Positions 1 through 9,027 of a DNA stretch of 64,000 nucleotides are shown piece after piece. Every line of letters begins with the position of its first letter. The stretch's first letter is position 1. A program made the position numbers and the translations under genes. The notes under the pieces are model-generated. The model saw nothing but the letters and a program-made list of their open reading frames with translations. It searched no databases and was not told where the DNA came from. Source of the DNA: Certhia americana (lineage: Eukaryota; Chordata; Aves; Passeriformes; Certhiidae). The DNA is taken from contig CM031870.1 of assembly GCA_018697195.1 (NCBI GenBank), positions 13,419,835 to 13,483,834 on the forward strand, read 5' to 3'.

Positions 1-3000
1 AATTGTTTTAACATGAATGAACCTTTACTCCTCAAAGGAGACCGAACATAATTTTCCCTTCCTCCCTTCTAACCTTGTTTGCTATTTCCAAGACAAGATT
101 TTTCAGCAAACCCCACTGCAGTGGGCAGGGATGAGGAGCCAGCTCTACAGAGAGTGACCAGATGTCCTGAGAGCTGGCACAGGAATTTTCCTGGACACAG
201 TGTACAAACAGTCTTGGTCTGATGGATCGTTAATTGATTTTGAAAGTGTTAATACTTCCAGATTTCTATGTCACCACTTGGCAACAGTGGCATGGCAACA
301 GCCATGATTCTTTCAGGAGTGGCTGACAAGGACAAAAAAAGGCAATACATTTTCTGAAAAATAATGATGACTTGGAGAGCTCTTTGAGCATCTCAGCAGT
401 GTAATTACATTTATTTCCTTAGGAACAGTGTCTTTAAATAGGGAAGAATGCCTATCATTGAGAAAAAAAGACAACTGAGGAAAGCAGGATGGCATCTAAT
501 ATTTATCTACCTGGATGAAATGAGGACAATACCAATAAAATGCAGCAATTAATTCTGCTAAAAGCACTTGAATCAACAGGGCTCAGCGACCCCTTTGAGG
601 CTGATCATTGCTTTTCTCTCTCAAATGGTATTTTGGTATGAAGTAAATTGCTTTTTGGGACATCTATATCAAAATCTATGATTTTAAAGAGTACACACAA
701 AAAAAAAAGGGAAGACAAATTAAGCTGACACTACTCCATTGGTATCATCATTTCAGCTGTTGCCACAATCTCAGTCCCAACGAAATGGCAATTCTCTTCC
801 ATATTTTTCAATACCATACATGCAGGCACTTTTCCCTACAACAGACTCCCAAGGTTTTATAAACAACTTTTACACATTATATTATGGGATTCTCAAGCAC
901 AGAAATAAATATTGAATTCCATTAATGAGGAACAGTATTGTCTACTGCTCTGATTCAGATAGATCATAATGTAATTATTTCATTTATTTTCATTCATTTC
1001 TGAATTACTTCATTTAATGAAATGTAAAGGTCAAAAAGTACCTTTTAATAATCTATTCTGACTACCTGCTTGATACTGCTTTTAGAATTTTCTCCTATAA
1101 CACACCACTAAGCTCAGTACCTTTCAAAATAAATCCAACCTTATTTGAAACTCAAACTACAGACATCCAGTGCGACTTTTGCCAAGTTCCTTAAGGCCTA
1201 ATTATCTTGACTGATAAAGTTTATAACCCACTTTCATTTTGAGTTTGAAAAGAAATCAAAATGAAAATCCAGTTGTTATTTCAATTTATTACTTTACCTA
1301 AAAACATAAAGAAAAGTTGCCTTCATCTTCAGCTGCTCTGCCTCTAAGGACTATGACTAATACCAGCACATTTGATCATAGCATCTCCCAATACATGGAT
1401 TTTACAAGGAAGTTTTGTTTTTCCCTCTCTCCTTTTTCCAAAATAAAATCCTCTCCATTCTCCTCTGGTTGCTCGAAGACCTTTCTAAGGAGCTAGCATC
1501 CAGTTATCCCATTTTGTCTTTGTGTGGGTGGTAAAAAGAAAATGGGATCTTTGCCTGACTCACCATGACGTATAATCTACCAAAGAAGAGTACAATGCTA
1601 CCTTTTTAATTTTTCTGCTTTTTTCAAACAGAGGCAAGTCTGCTTATGATTACTAAGGAGAAAATTCATAAAGGAAGAGAAGACATTTTCAGAATTACAA
1701 GGACAACACACACTAATACACCCCAAACCTGAGCTCTTGCAAGTTTTCCTTTATGTCTTACAAAGAAGTGAAGAAACCAGTAAAACTTATCTTTAATGTC
1801 AAACTAAAGCTGCAACCTACAAGAAGACAGGAGCTGCCCAAATGAGTATTACAGAGGGTTTTTTGAGACTGCAAAGCAAGGAACCACGACCTCCCTTTCT
1901 TGCTCACATTAGATTTGCAAAAAAAGGCAAAGTAAGGCTCTGCTTGCTAAGTTTTAGCACACAGTCCATGGCACTTCCCCTTAGTGCCTGCTATGTCCCA
2001 GCTTACTTTGGGATGGCCCTTGGGAACATGCCTGCATGGGAAGGAAGAAGAATTCCCAATACTTTTGCAACCCATGCAAAAGTCCTGATCAGCCTCCTCA
2101 GTAGTTCCAAAATATCACCTATCCCTTCAGCACACTTGGCAGTAATTACTCTCCAATAACTCTTGGTTTATTCAGCATTTTTGTACCAATGCTCAATTAA
2201 CATAGAACAAAGTCCTTGGTGAGAAAATGTCACCATTTAAACTCGTGTCTGTGTTGTACCTGCCCACGCTGCACGTGTTTTGCGCTGCACAGTTACTGGG
2301 TGACAAAACTTCCAAGATGAAATTGTGTCACCAAAGGAGGAATTGGAATACGTGGTGACCCAGCCTGAACTGACTGCATGAACCTTCCCTGTGCAAGCAC
2401 ATTCCTACCAGGCAGCAGTGATTCCTTCCACTGGGAATATCACTGGCTCAGAAATGCTAATAAGCTTTCCACTCCCTGTCTTACATTTGGGTTGGAAAAG
2501 GCTCTGCCAGTTGGTTCTGCAGCACACGCTTGTTTGGGTGCCCCACTCTGCTGCCAGCTGAAAACATCTATCTGCAGGGAAATGTGTTTTATAGTGATTT
2601 ATTACAAAATGATCATTTGGCTAGTAACCAAATGCAGCCCAAAGAACATCAAGGAGATGTAGATTTTTTAGACATTTGCAGCATGTTGAAAACTAAGAAC
2701 TAACTACAGAAAATATCACCTCAATAAAGCAGATGGCAAAAGACAGAGGTCTCAAAACTGCTAAGGTTTTTGAGTCCAAAAAGTTATCTTGCAGCCTGCC
2801 ATAAAGTCTGCACTGCAGAGAAATATATTTCTGTTTTAATAATCTTATTTATTTCTTACTAACACAAGGCACCCAAACGTTTATCTAACCTGCAACAGCA
2901 TGAAGTTTCCTTGAGTGCAGATGCAGTCACACCTCAACCTCTGCTGACACTGCAGCTGAATTTAAAAGACTGCTGAGCAAATGAACTCTACACTGAAAAC

Positions 3001-3533
3001 TTTCAAGTCCTGAAAACACAGGACTCTAAAATAAATGTTAAGCCTCTTGCAGCAGTCCAGTCTAGGAGGAACACAGGTTCAGGAGAGTTCAAGTGCCTGA
3101 TTCTCAGAAAAGTGACTGACAAAAGTCAGGATAAAGGTGGTGTGTGCAGCCTCTTAACAGGAAAAGAAAAGCAATGGATATCCTTGGTTATTGAAAGCAC
3201 TCGTATCTACACTGAGCTCTCTTCAAAGAGCACCAAGATGTACAGGGAGGGATTTATGTATTTAATTCCTCCAGCAATCACTGCCTTACTGCCTTGGTCC
3301 TTCTGGGAAGCACTGCTGAGATCAAGGGCACAGTGACTTGCTTTTCTCACCTGATTCATGTAACATTAAAGGAATCCTACTTTCAAAACTAAGTTACAGA
3401 GTATTGATCTCTCACAGCTTCACGTGCTGGAAACACAAGTGCAAAACAGACCTCCCAGCAGGAGCTGACACCATGGAAAACAAATGTTAGTGAAAGTAAA
3501 GCACAGAAGGGAACTCAGTTTTCATACACGTAC
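1..3533 (-). other. CREBBP: CREBBP intron 16 (5' part only)
   Basis: AT-rich unique-looking sequence. I searched for the next exon (start of the bromodomain, I-F-K-P-E-E-L) on the minus strand and did not see it. No CR1 or LTR was recognised. A short A-run occurs near 700-709. The small open frames here show no family resemblance that I can recognise. Confidence 0.85.
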
Positions 3534-3720
3534 TTTTCTTGCGGGGCTGAGATGGTGATGTGGATTGTGAAGTGGTTCCATTAGTGCCGCTCTCCTCTTC
3601 CTCTTTAGCCTCTGCTTTCATTTCAGGCTTCTTCTCTTCAATTTCCATTGGCTCCTGCTTCAGTTCTGTTCCATCTGTTTCTTCTTTTATTTGTGAAGAT
3701 CCTTGCAAATCCTCCTCCAC
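3534..3720 (-). CDS. CREBBP: CREBBP exon 16 (residues 1036-1097), pre-bromodomain acidic segment
   Basis: The exon is 187 nt (cttaag|GTGGAG ... AAGAAAA|gtacgt) and leaves after the first base of the codon that opens the bromodomain region (Ile in human). It encodes V-E-E-D-L-Q-G-S-S-Q-I-K-E-E-T-D, then P-M-E-I-E-E-K-K-P-E-M-K-A-E-A-K-E-E-E-E-S, then S-Q-S-T-S-P-S-Q-P-R-K-K. I-K-E-E, L-K-Q-E and M-K-A-E fit the SUMO consensus, in line with the sumoylated repression segment known in CBP/p300. It is one codon shorter than human, which starts M-M-E-E. Exon 17 should follow below position 1. Confidence 0.97.
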
Positions 3721-3947
3721 CTTAAGAAAGGACGCAACGAGAGGTACTGTTACATCTACAGCCCAAACTTCAGCCATCAAAATATTAGTCTGAGACTGTT
3801 GAAGCACTTTCCATCCATGGCTTTCCTCAGGAGTTACTTTGCAGTAACGACCCTCCTCTCGCCCCTTAGCTCACCGAGTCAGACACATCATTAAGTGCTT
3901 TTATATCTATCACTGCTTTCAGTTAAGCTGTAGAGAATCTCATTTAC
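3721..3947 (-). other. CREBBP: CREBBP intron 15 (227 bp)
   Basis: Short intron with donor gtaaat and acceptor ttcttaag. Nothing else is seen in it. Confidence 0.93.
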
Positions 3948-4127
3948 CTCAGTCTTAGCTTCCACTTGTGTCTCACTAGTCTCTGGCTCAGTTTCTTCAG
4001 TTTTAACTTCTGATTTGCTTTCTAGCATTGGTGCATCTGGTCCTAGTTGCTGGGAATTCGTATCAGCACTAGCAACTGAGGCAGGGGTGGGGACCCTGTT
4101 ATCAATACTAGCTGCTGCCTGGGATAG
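3948..4127 (-). CDS. CREBBP: CREBBP exon 15 (residues 976-1035)
   Basis: The exon is 180 nt (acaacag|CTATCC ... ACTGAG|gtaaat), phase 0 at both ends, with the same length as human. It starts with the well-conserved L-S-Q-A-A-A-S-I-D-N-R-V-P-T-P and turns into a Glu/Thr-rich acidic stretch. V-K-T-E at about 1016-1019 fits the SUMO acceptor consensus psi-K-x-E. The second half (S-K-S-E-V-K-T-E-E-T-E-P-E-T-S-E-T-Q-V-E) has diverged clearly from human, as expected for this disordered region. Confidence 0.97.
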
Positions 4128-4742
4128 CTGTTGTAAAAACAGTACAAAAGAAAGACACTGCATATATAGAAATATTTTCCTTTACTAAAAATGAACAGCA
4201 CAAAAGAGACATGAGATGATATTCTACAACAGTGCAGAACATGGATACAGGTCACTGTAGCCAAGTTTTGATATTACACATTTAATAACTCTGCTTTACA
4301 GAGGAGAAGCCAAGGAAGAATTCTGTCCCAAAGAGGCTTCTTTTACAGAGAAAACACCTGCCCAGTAGAACACTGTACATTCCTTGAAACGTGCATTTGC
4401 CCTGGCTGTATTTTAAAAGGAAAAAAAACAACTATGCAAATCTCAGGATCAGAAAAGATTCTGATTATGGCCAAATAGAGTATTAGGCCTGTTATACCTC
4501 ATCTTTCCGCACACTGCTGCCAATTTTACTTTAAGCAGTTCAGCCATTCAACCCCCCCTCCTTCACACAATGCTGAGAACATCTGAACACACACATTTTA
4601 CACATCTCTAACCAACCCTCTGGTCTAAAGCAGAAGCTGCTATGGACAGCTATGGGCTCTATACATTCAGGACATGGTGCTACAGACAAGGACACTCGTG
4701 GGATGTCACGACACAAGGCAGAGGGGACTGGCTGGTACTTAC
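4128..4742 (-). other. CREBBP: CREBBP intron 14
   Basis: 615 bp with a consensus donor (gtaagt) and acceptor (acaacag). No repeat or additional exon is visible. Confidence 0.93.
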
Positions 4743-5159
4743 TGGAGTGCCGGGTGGCTGTGCCTGCACAGATGTTGGCTGCTGCTGGGCTGGCTGTGGG
4801 GTTGGCACAGACTGGGGCTGGGCAGGGGTCTGTGGCTGTGGTGTCACCTGGGCCTGGGCTGCAGTCTGCCCCGTGGGGGTGCTCTGGGTCTGCGTGGCCG
4901 TGGGAACGGAACCCGGCGTCGGGGTGGGAGTTTGTCCCGAGGATGAGACCGGTGTCGATGGCTGGGTGGGTGCTGCTGGCTGGGGAGGAGTCATGCCCGG
5001 GGGGGTTTGGTGCTGGATTGGTGGCATCCCGGCAGCAGTGGACACGGGAGGTGTGGTCTGGTGCAGGGGGGGCTGGGTCACTGGGGGACACGGCAGCTGC
5101 CCGCTCTGCGGTCCCAGCATGTTCATGGAGTTGGGAAGAGAAGCACTGGGAACCTGCCC
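4743..5159 (-). CDS. CREBBP: CREBBP exon 14 (residues 837-975), Pro/Thr/Gln-rich
   Basis: The exon is 417 nt (ctagcag|GGGCAG ... ACTCCA|gtaagt), phase 0 at both ends and exactly the human length. It encodes G-Q-V-P-S-A-S-L-P-N, then M-L-G-P-Q-S-G-Q-L-P-C-P-P-V-T-Q, and then long P/T/Q repeats ending Q-P-P-G-T-P. The composition gives long spurious open frames on the opposite strand, which are shadows. The acceptor is a TAG/CAG tandem: using the upstream AG would add one Gln. A (CT)n run forms the polypyrimidine tract. Confidence 0.97.
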
Positions 5160-5181
5160 CTGCTAGGGAGAGAGAGAGAGT
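5160..5181 (-). other. Tandem (NAGNAG) 3' splice site with CT-repeat tract, exon 14
   Basis: On the minus strand the sequence reads (CT)n-CC-TAG-CAG-GGG. Two AG dinucleotides lie three bases apart: 5164/5163 and 5161/5160. Use of the distal CAG gives exon 14 starting G-Q-V-P as in human; use of TAG would insert one Gln after the final Gln of exon 13. Confidence 0.85.
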
Positions 5182-6581
5182 CTTACAGAGCCTGGAATCA
5201 CACTCATCCTTTCAATCACAGCCCTTAAACCTTCTCTGACAGGACACTGTCAGTGCAAGCAGATCAGCCACAAATGCTGCTGCTGCAAGTGACTGCTCTG
5301 ATTTCTGTCATTGCTGCCATCAGCTCTCAAGGACCTTTCTTCCAGACCTAGTTGTGCCATGCACGTCCTGCATTAATTCCACTGGCATAAAGAGGGAATC
5401 CTCACAATCCCAGTAACACAGAAACCCACAGGCAGCCTCTAAATAGTGCCATTAGCTGGGCAAAGGTCAGGCTTTGACACAAAATGATTTTGAGCAAATA
5501 CCCATTTTTAGGCCAGGACTCAGGCAGCTCTGCTTTTGAGGGCAGGTCAACACATTTAATGCTGCTGTTGTACTGAGCAAGAATTAAGAAGAGTCTTTTT
5601 GTTTTCTTTTTAATTCTAATTAAACTGCTCAAGATGCTTCAGAATACTTGGGATTTGTTTTTCAGAGCAGCAACAATAAAGTACTCTAGATGTACTTAAA
5701 CCTTTAAGTGATACATTTTACTGAAGACTGCATCAGATAACTGGTGATAAAAAAGAATGCTACATCCTCAACCGCAACTGTTACACTAAGAAATACAAAT
5801 CAGCTAATTTCCTGCAGACGAGGTTTCAAATTTAAAACACACTTCTATATTGTCTTTACAGAGGAAGTTTTATGCCACTAAGTGCATTGGGAAAAAAAAA
5901 ATGTTCACCACAAAGGCCATCAAACAAGTGAGCCAGGGCCCATGAAACTGTAGATATTCCACCCTGAACATATTCCAAACTTGACTCAACAGAGCTCTTC
6001 ATAACCTAAGTAATCTCAGAACTCTGGATGTTTTAACAAGCCTAAGTTACTTGGGCTCTGAGTTAAACAACAAGTCATTCCCTGTGGAAAAGCAGATACT
6101 TTGGCATCATAAGCACAGCTGCTACTTCAGTGACCACTACTGCAACAGAAAAATGTAACAGGAAAAACCCAACAATTTTCTCTCTAGATGCAAAGAAGTT
6201 AAAGCAAATTTTAGAAGATCTAGCCCAACCACTTTATCATAATTCTAGATTTAAAGTTAGCTACTCCGGTCCACACAGAGACAAAACATATGTTCATAGG
6301 CATCCCATAAACTGATTTCTGATATTTCCCCTAAAAATCTCGTCAGCAGGCATTTTTAAGGGATTTAAATCAGGAATCGCAGGGCGTTGCGCCCCCATTA
6401 ACAGATGTCGATAAGTTACATAAGAACTTCTGAAGAAGGCAGATGTAACCCAGGATCCCCCAAAGTTGGGGTGACTACATCAAACAATGGATATAGAAAT
6501 ACAAATAAACAAATTCAAGTAAAATAAATAAACCAGAGCAAAATAATTAAGAGCAAATAAATCTTAGGGAATCCATCTCAC
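5160..6581 (-). other. CREBBP: CREBBP intron 13
   Basis: 1,422 bp. The exon 14 end carries (CT)n and the tandem acceptor. A small GC hairpin (gggcg-ttg-cgccc, 6382-6394) stands out in otherwise AT-rich sequence. Nothing else was recognised. Confidence 0.9.
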
Positions 6582-6770
6582 CTGTGCCACCCCGGCCTGG
6601 GCTGTTGACTGACCCATGCCCACATTGTTCACATTCATAGCTCCAGTGGATGCTGGGAACTGGTTCTGGGGCAGGAATTGGTTCTGGGTAGGAGCCTGAC
6701 CCATCATATTGTTGGAATGAGCTCCCATCATGTTCTGTGGCTGAGGCATTCGGGAAGGAGACATGGCCAT
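6582..6770 (-). CDS. CREBBP: CREBBP exon 13 (residues 774-836)
   Basis: The exon is 189 nt (tttcag|ATGGCC ... GCACAG|gtgaga), phase 0 at both ends. It encodes M-A-M-S-P-S-R-M-P-Q-P-Q-N-M-M-G-A-H-S-N-N-M-M-G through to A-G-V-A-Q, a Met/Asn/Gln-rich disordered linker. It is three codons longer than human, in the stretch A-M-N-V-N-N-V-G-M-G. The ATG at its first codon is internal to the protein, not a start. Confidence 0.97.
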
Positions 6771-7349
6771 CTGAAAATTAACACCCAGATTAACTAATTA
6801 CCATTTAGTATTAAAGATCAGGACAAAGGAAAATAGACCACAATCAATCAGAAGATAGGACAAAAAAAAAAAATTAAAACTGGCTTAATTACACTAACTG
6901 GAAGTGGACATATGCCTATAATTTCAGCATTTGTTCCACAGCATTCATTATTTTTAACAGGTAGTATTCAGAGCGTTAACTCTGTTTTGTTCTCCGGGGT
7001 GACAGAGAGAATCCAGGCAAACTAAAAATATTTTTATTTTTCTGAGGAATAAAAACATGTTTTCATGTAGGAATAAAGAAGGTTTATATATAAAGACAGT
7101 AGCTGCTCTTCCACAGGCTGCTGAGGATAACTGCACCTGTGGCATGTGCCCCTCTAAAGTCTGCCTGGTGCTTTTGGGACACGTAAATACTGCAAACAAA
7201 CGCCTCGACAAAAGCCTGTCAGACTCGCTGCGTTTCCATGAAATGATCCCAAATTTTGCAGCACTGCTCTGTGGGTTGGCCTTTTCAGAGGGGATGAGGT
7301 GAGGGGTGGGCTGAGGCTGTGCTGAGCAGGGTGACAGGGGGGTACGAAC
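6771..7349 (-). other. CREBBP: CREBBP intron 12
   Basis: 579 bp between a weak donor (gttcgt) and a tttcag acceptor. A short A-run lies at 6862-6873. The GC-rich character of exon 12 ends shortly past the donor. No other feature is seen. Confidence 0.9.
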
Positions 7350-7474
7350 CGCGGGCACGGCGCCCATGTTGTTCATCTGCACCGGGTGGTTCATCGGCGA
7401 CGCCGCCCGCGGGCCCAGCGGTGCTTGGGGCATCTGTACATTCCCTATGGACATGGGGTTAAACTGATTCATTC
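7350..7474 (-). CDS. CREBBP: CREBBP exon 12 (residues 732-773)
   Basis: The exon is 125 nt (tttacag|GAATGA ... CCCGCG|gttcgt) and leaves in phase 0. It encodes G-M-N-Q-F-N-P-M-S-I-G-N-V-Q-M-P-Q-A-P and L-G-P-R-A-A-S-P-M-N-H-P-V-Q-M-N-N-M-G-A-V-P-A. The length equals human exon 12. The donor is poor: after GT it reads TCGT instead of RAGT. The 3' half of the exon is very CpG-dense. The donor was placed by phase and by the following exon starting M-A-M-S-P-S-R. Confidence 0.95.
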
Positions 7475-8671
7475 CTGTAAATGCACCCCCAAAACAACTC
7501 ATTAGGAACAAGTCAGCAGAATTCATGGATCTATATTTTACTATAAAATTAACAGTTATTATGATTGCAATTCGACTGCCCTGAGCTTTTATCTTTTAGT
7601 TATTTGACTTTACAGACAAGTTGGGATGTAAGAAGTGTTTAGAACAATACTAGTTCGGGTGAAATACAATTTTTGGTGTCTTAAAAAAAAAATTTAAATG
7701 CAAAAGACAAAGAGTAGATGATCTGCAGGGGATGCTGGATGATCTGCAGAGACAGGATGTTATTTATAAATAATACCTTAGGATGGTTTCTTAAAATCAG
7801 GCATTTGCTTTGAAACAGCAATGTCTTATTCAGGGCTCACTGAAATGGTTGAATTAAATATGATAAAAATACATATGGGATGCATGAAGGCAACTTCAAG
7901 CCTCAAATCAGGACAAAAGCTGGCAAAATGCTTTAACAGGGGTTGTGCTTTTCATACAAAACATTGAATCCCTCCAAAAAACTTGTCTACAGCTGTAATT
8001 ATGGAGTTATACTTGTTATCAACTTGTTCTCCTATTCAAATGAATTTTCAAAGTGTTTTATTTCCCAAGGACATTTCAACACAAATTTCAACTTAGTACC
8101 TACTCTGAACCAAGAAATAAAATAAGTGAGGACACTTTTTTGAAGGAAGTTGAAGCACCTAAAAGTCATGGGTTTATTTTTCACTAAAAACCCACCCATG
8201 AGCTCACAGCAGTCTCAGTGAGTAATGATGAGTGCTGTGAAAAAGCTCCAAGGCTTTTTTAGATGCACTTTTCATTAGAAACCAAGAAAGGCTATCATTA
8301 GTTACACAGATTTTAGGACTAATTTGCTATGTTTCCAGCTACAGGTGTATTTTTGGCTAATTAACTGATGAAAACATGCCAACATACTTCCCCCCTTACA
8401 GTGTTTTTAAATGAGATTATCCACAGTATTCTTGCTTGAGCTGTCCTCTCTTTGGAAGCAATGAATTAATTCCCAATCCCAAGCAAAGTGCTGGATCCAT
8501 TTTGTTAACACTGCACTGACACACAGAGCAACACCGAAGAATGGTGCTGAAAAAAGCACAGCCCCGGTAGTTCCTCCCTCCCAACACCAAAAAATCCCAA
8601 CAGAAGATCAGCTTTTCCCCCCAACAACTATTCTGAACCCACAAATTGCAATTAGAGAGGAAAACAGATAC
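7475..8671 (-). other. CREBBP: CREBBP intron 11
   Basis: 1,197 bp of AT-rich sequence. The donor after exon 11 (gtatct) is moderate. No repeat family or further exon was recognised. Confidence 0.9.
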
Positions 8672-8725
8672 CTTGAGAAACCTGCATACGACTGATAGGC
8701 ACGGTTGGCATGGACATAGGCCCAT
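8672..8725 (-). CDS. CREBBP: CREBBP exon 11 (residues 714-731), micro-exon
   Basis: The exon is 54 nt (gttacag|ATGGGC ... CTCAAG|gtatct), phase 1 at both ends, and encodes N-G-P-M-S-M-P-T-V-P-I-S-R-M-Q-V-S-Q. The human counterpart is three codons shorter (N-G-P-L-S-L-P-V-N-R-M-Q-V-S-Q). It is separated from exon 10 by only 109 bp. Skipping it would preserve the frame. Confidence 0.96.
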
Positions 8726-8834
8726 CTGTAACACAGCACAAGGACAGTCAGCAAAACCAGTTTTAAATACAACCTCAGGATTAACTTGAGTCCAAAGACT
8801 CCTGAGAAGCAGAGGCAGTTCCAGCAGCACTTAC
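8726..8834 (-). other. CREBBP: CREBBP intron 10 (109 bp mini-intron)
   Basis: Very short intron between exons 10 and 11 with a strong donor (gtaagt) and a gttacag acceptor. It is the smallest intron of the gene in this window. Confidence 0.95.
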
Positions 8835-9027
8835 TGGGTGGCCTGACGGGCTGTGCCTGGCCCATGGCAGCAGCCACCTGGGGAATCCCTGGGGGCTGGG
8901 GCCCTGGGGTCTGTAAGGCTGCTTGGTTCCCCAGCATCCCTTGTTTATGGAGACGAGACCTCCGCTTCTCTTCTAGCTCCTTTTGTATCTTATAGATTTT
9001 CTCTGCTAATAAATGATAGTATTCATC
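8835..9027 (-). CDS. CREBBP: CREBBP exon 10 (residues 650-713): end of KIX and Pro-rich linker
   Basis: The exon is 193 nt (ccttttag|GATGAA ... CCCA|gtaagt). It finishes KIX helix 3 with D-E-Y-Y-H-L-L-A-E-K-I-Y-K-I-Q-K-E-L-E-E-K-R-R-S-R-L. Y653, A657, Y661 and K665 align with the known KID-contact residues Y650, A654, Y658 and K662 of mouse CBP. A Pro/Gln-rich linker follows. It carries seven extra residues (V-A-A-A-M-G-Q, after G-I-P-Q) relative to human. The linker's DNA is a G4-forming motif on the plus (template) strand. Confidence 0.97.
8880..8909 (+). other. G-quadruplex-type motif in exon 10 (template strand)
   Basis: The plus strand shows four G-runs of 4, 5, 4 and 4 with loops of 7, 2 and 4 nt, fitting the usual G3+N1-7 rule. 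It lies on the template strand of CREBBP, so the mRNA is C-rich here. The codons are those of the P-G-P-Q-P-P-G-I-P-Q linker. Confidence 0.75.

Noticed and set aside
1..3533. CREBBP exon 17 (start of the bromodomain)
   Set aside because: No minus-strand sequence encoding the expected I-F-K-P-E-E-L start was found before the window edge.
4642..5239. Overlapping plus-strand open frames of 174 and 195 aa, and a second minus-strand frame of 183 aa (4540-5091)
   Set aside because: They overlap CREBBP exon 14, whose GC-rich low-complexity P/T/Q coding sequence removes stops from other frames. Their translations are repetitive and resemble no family.
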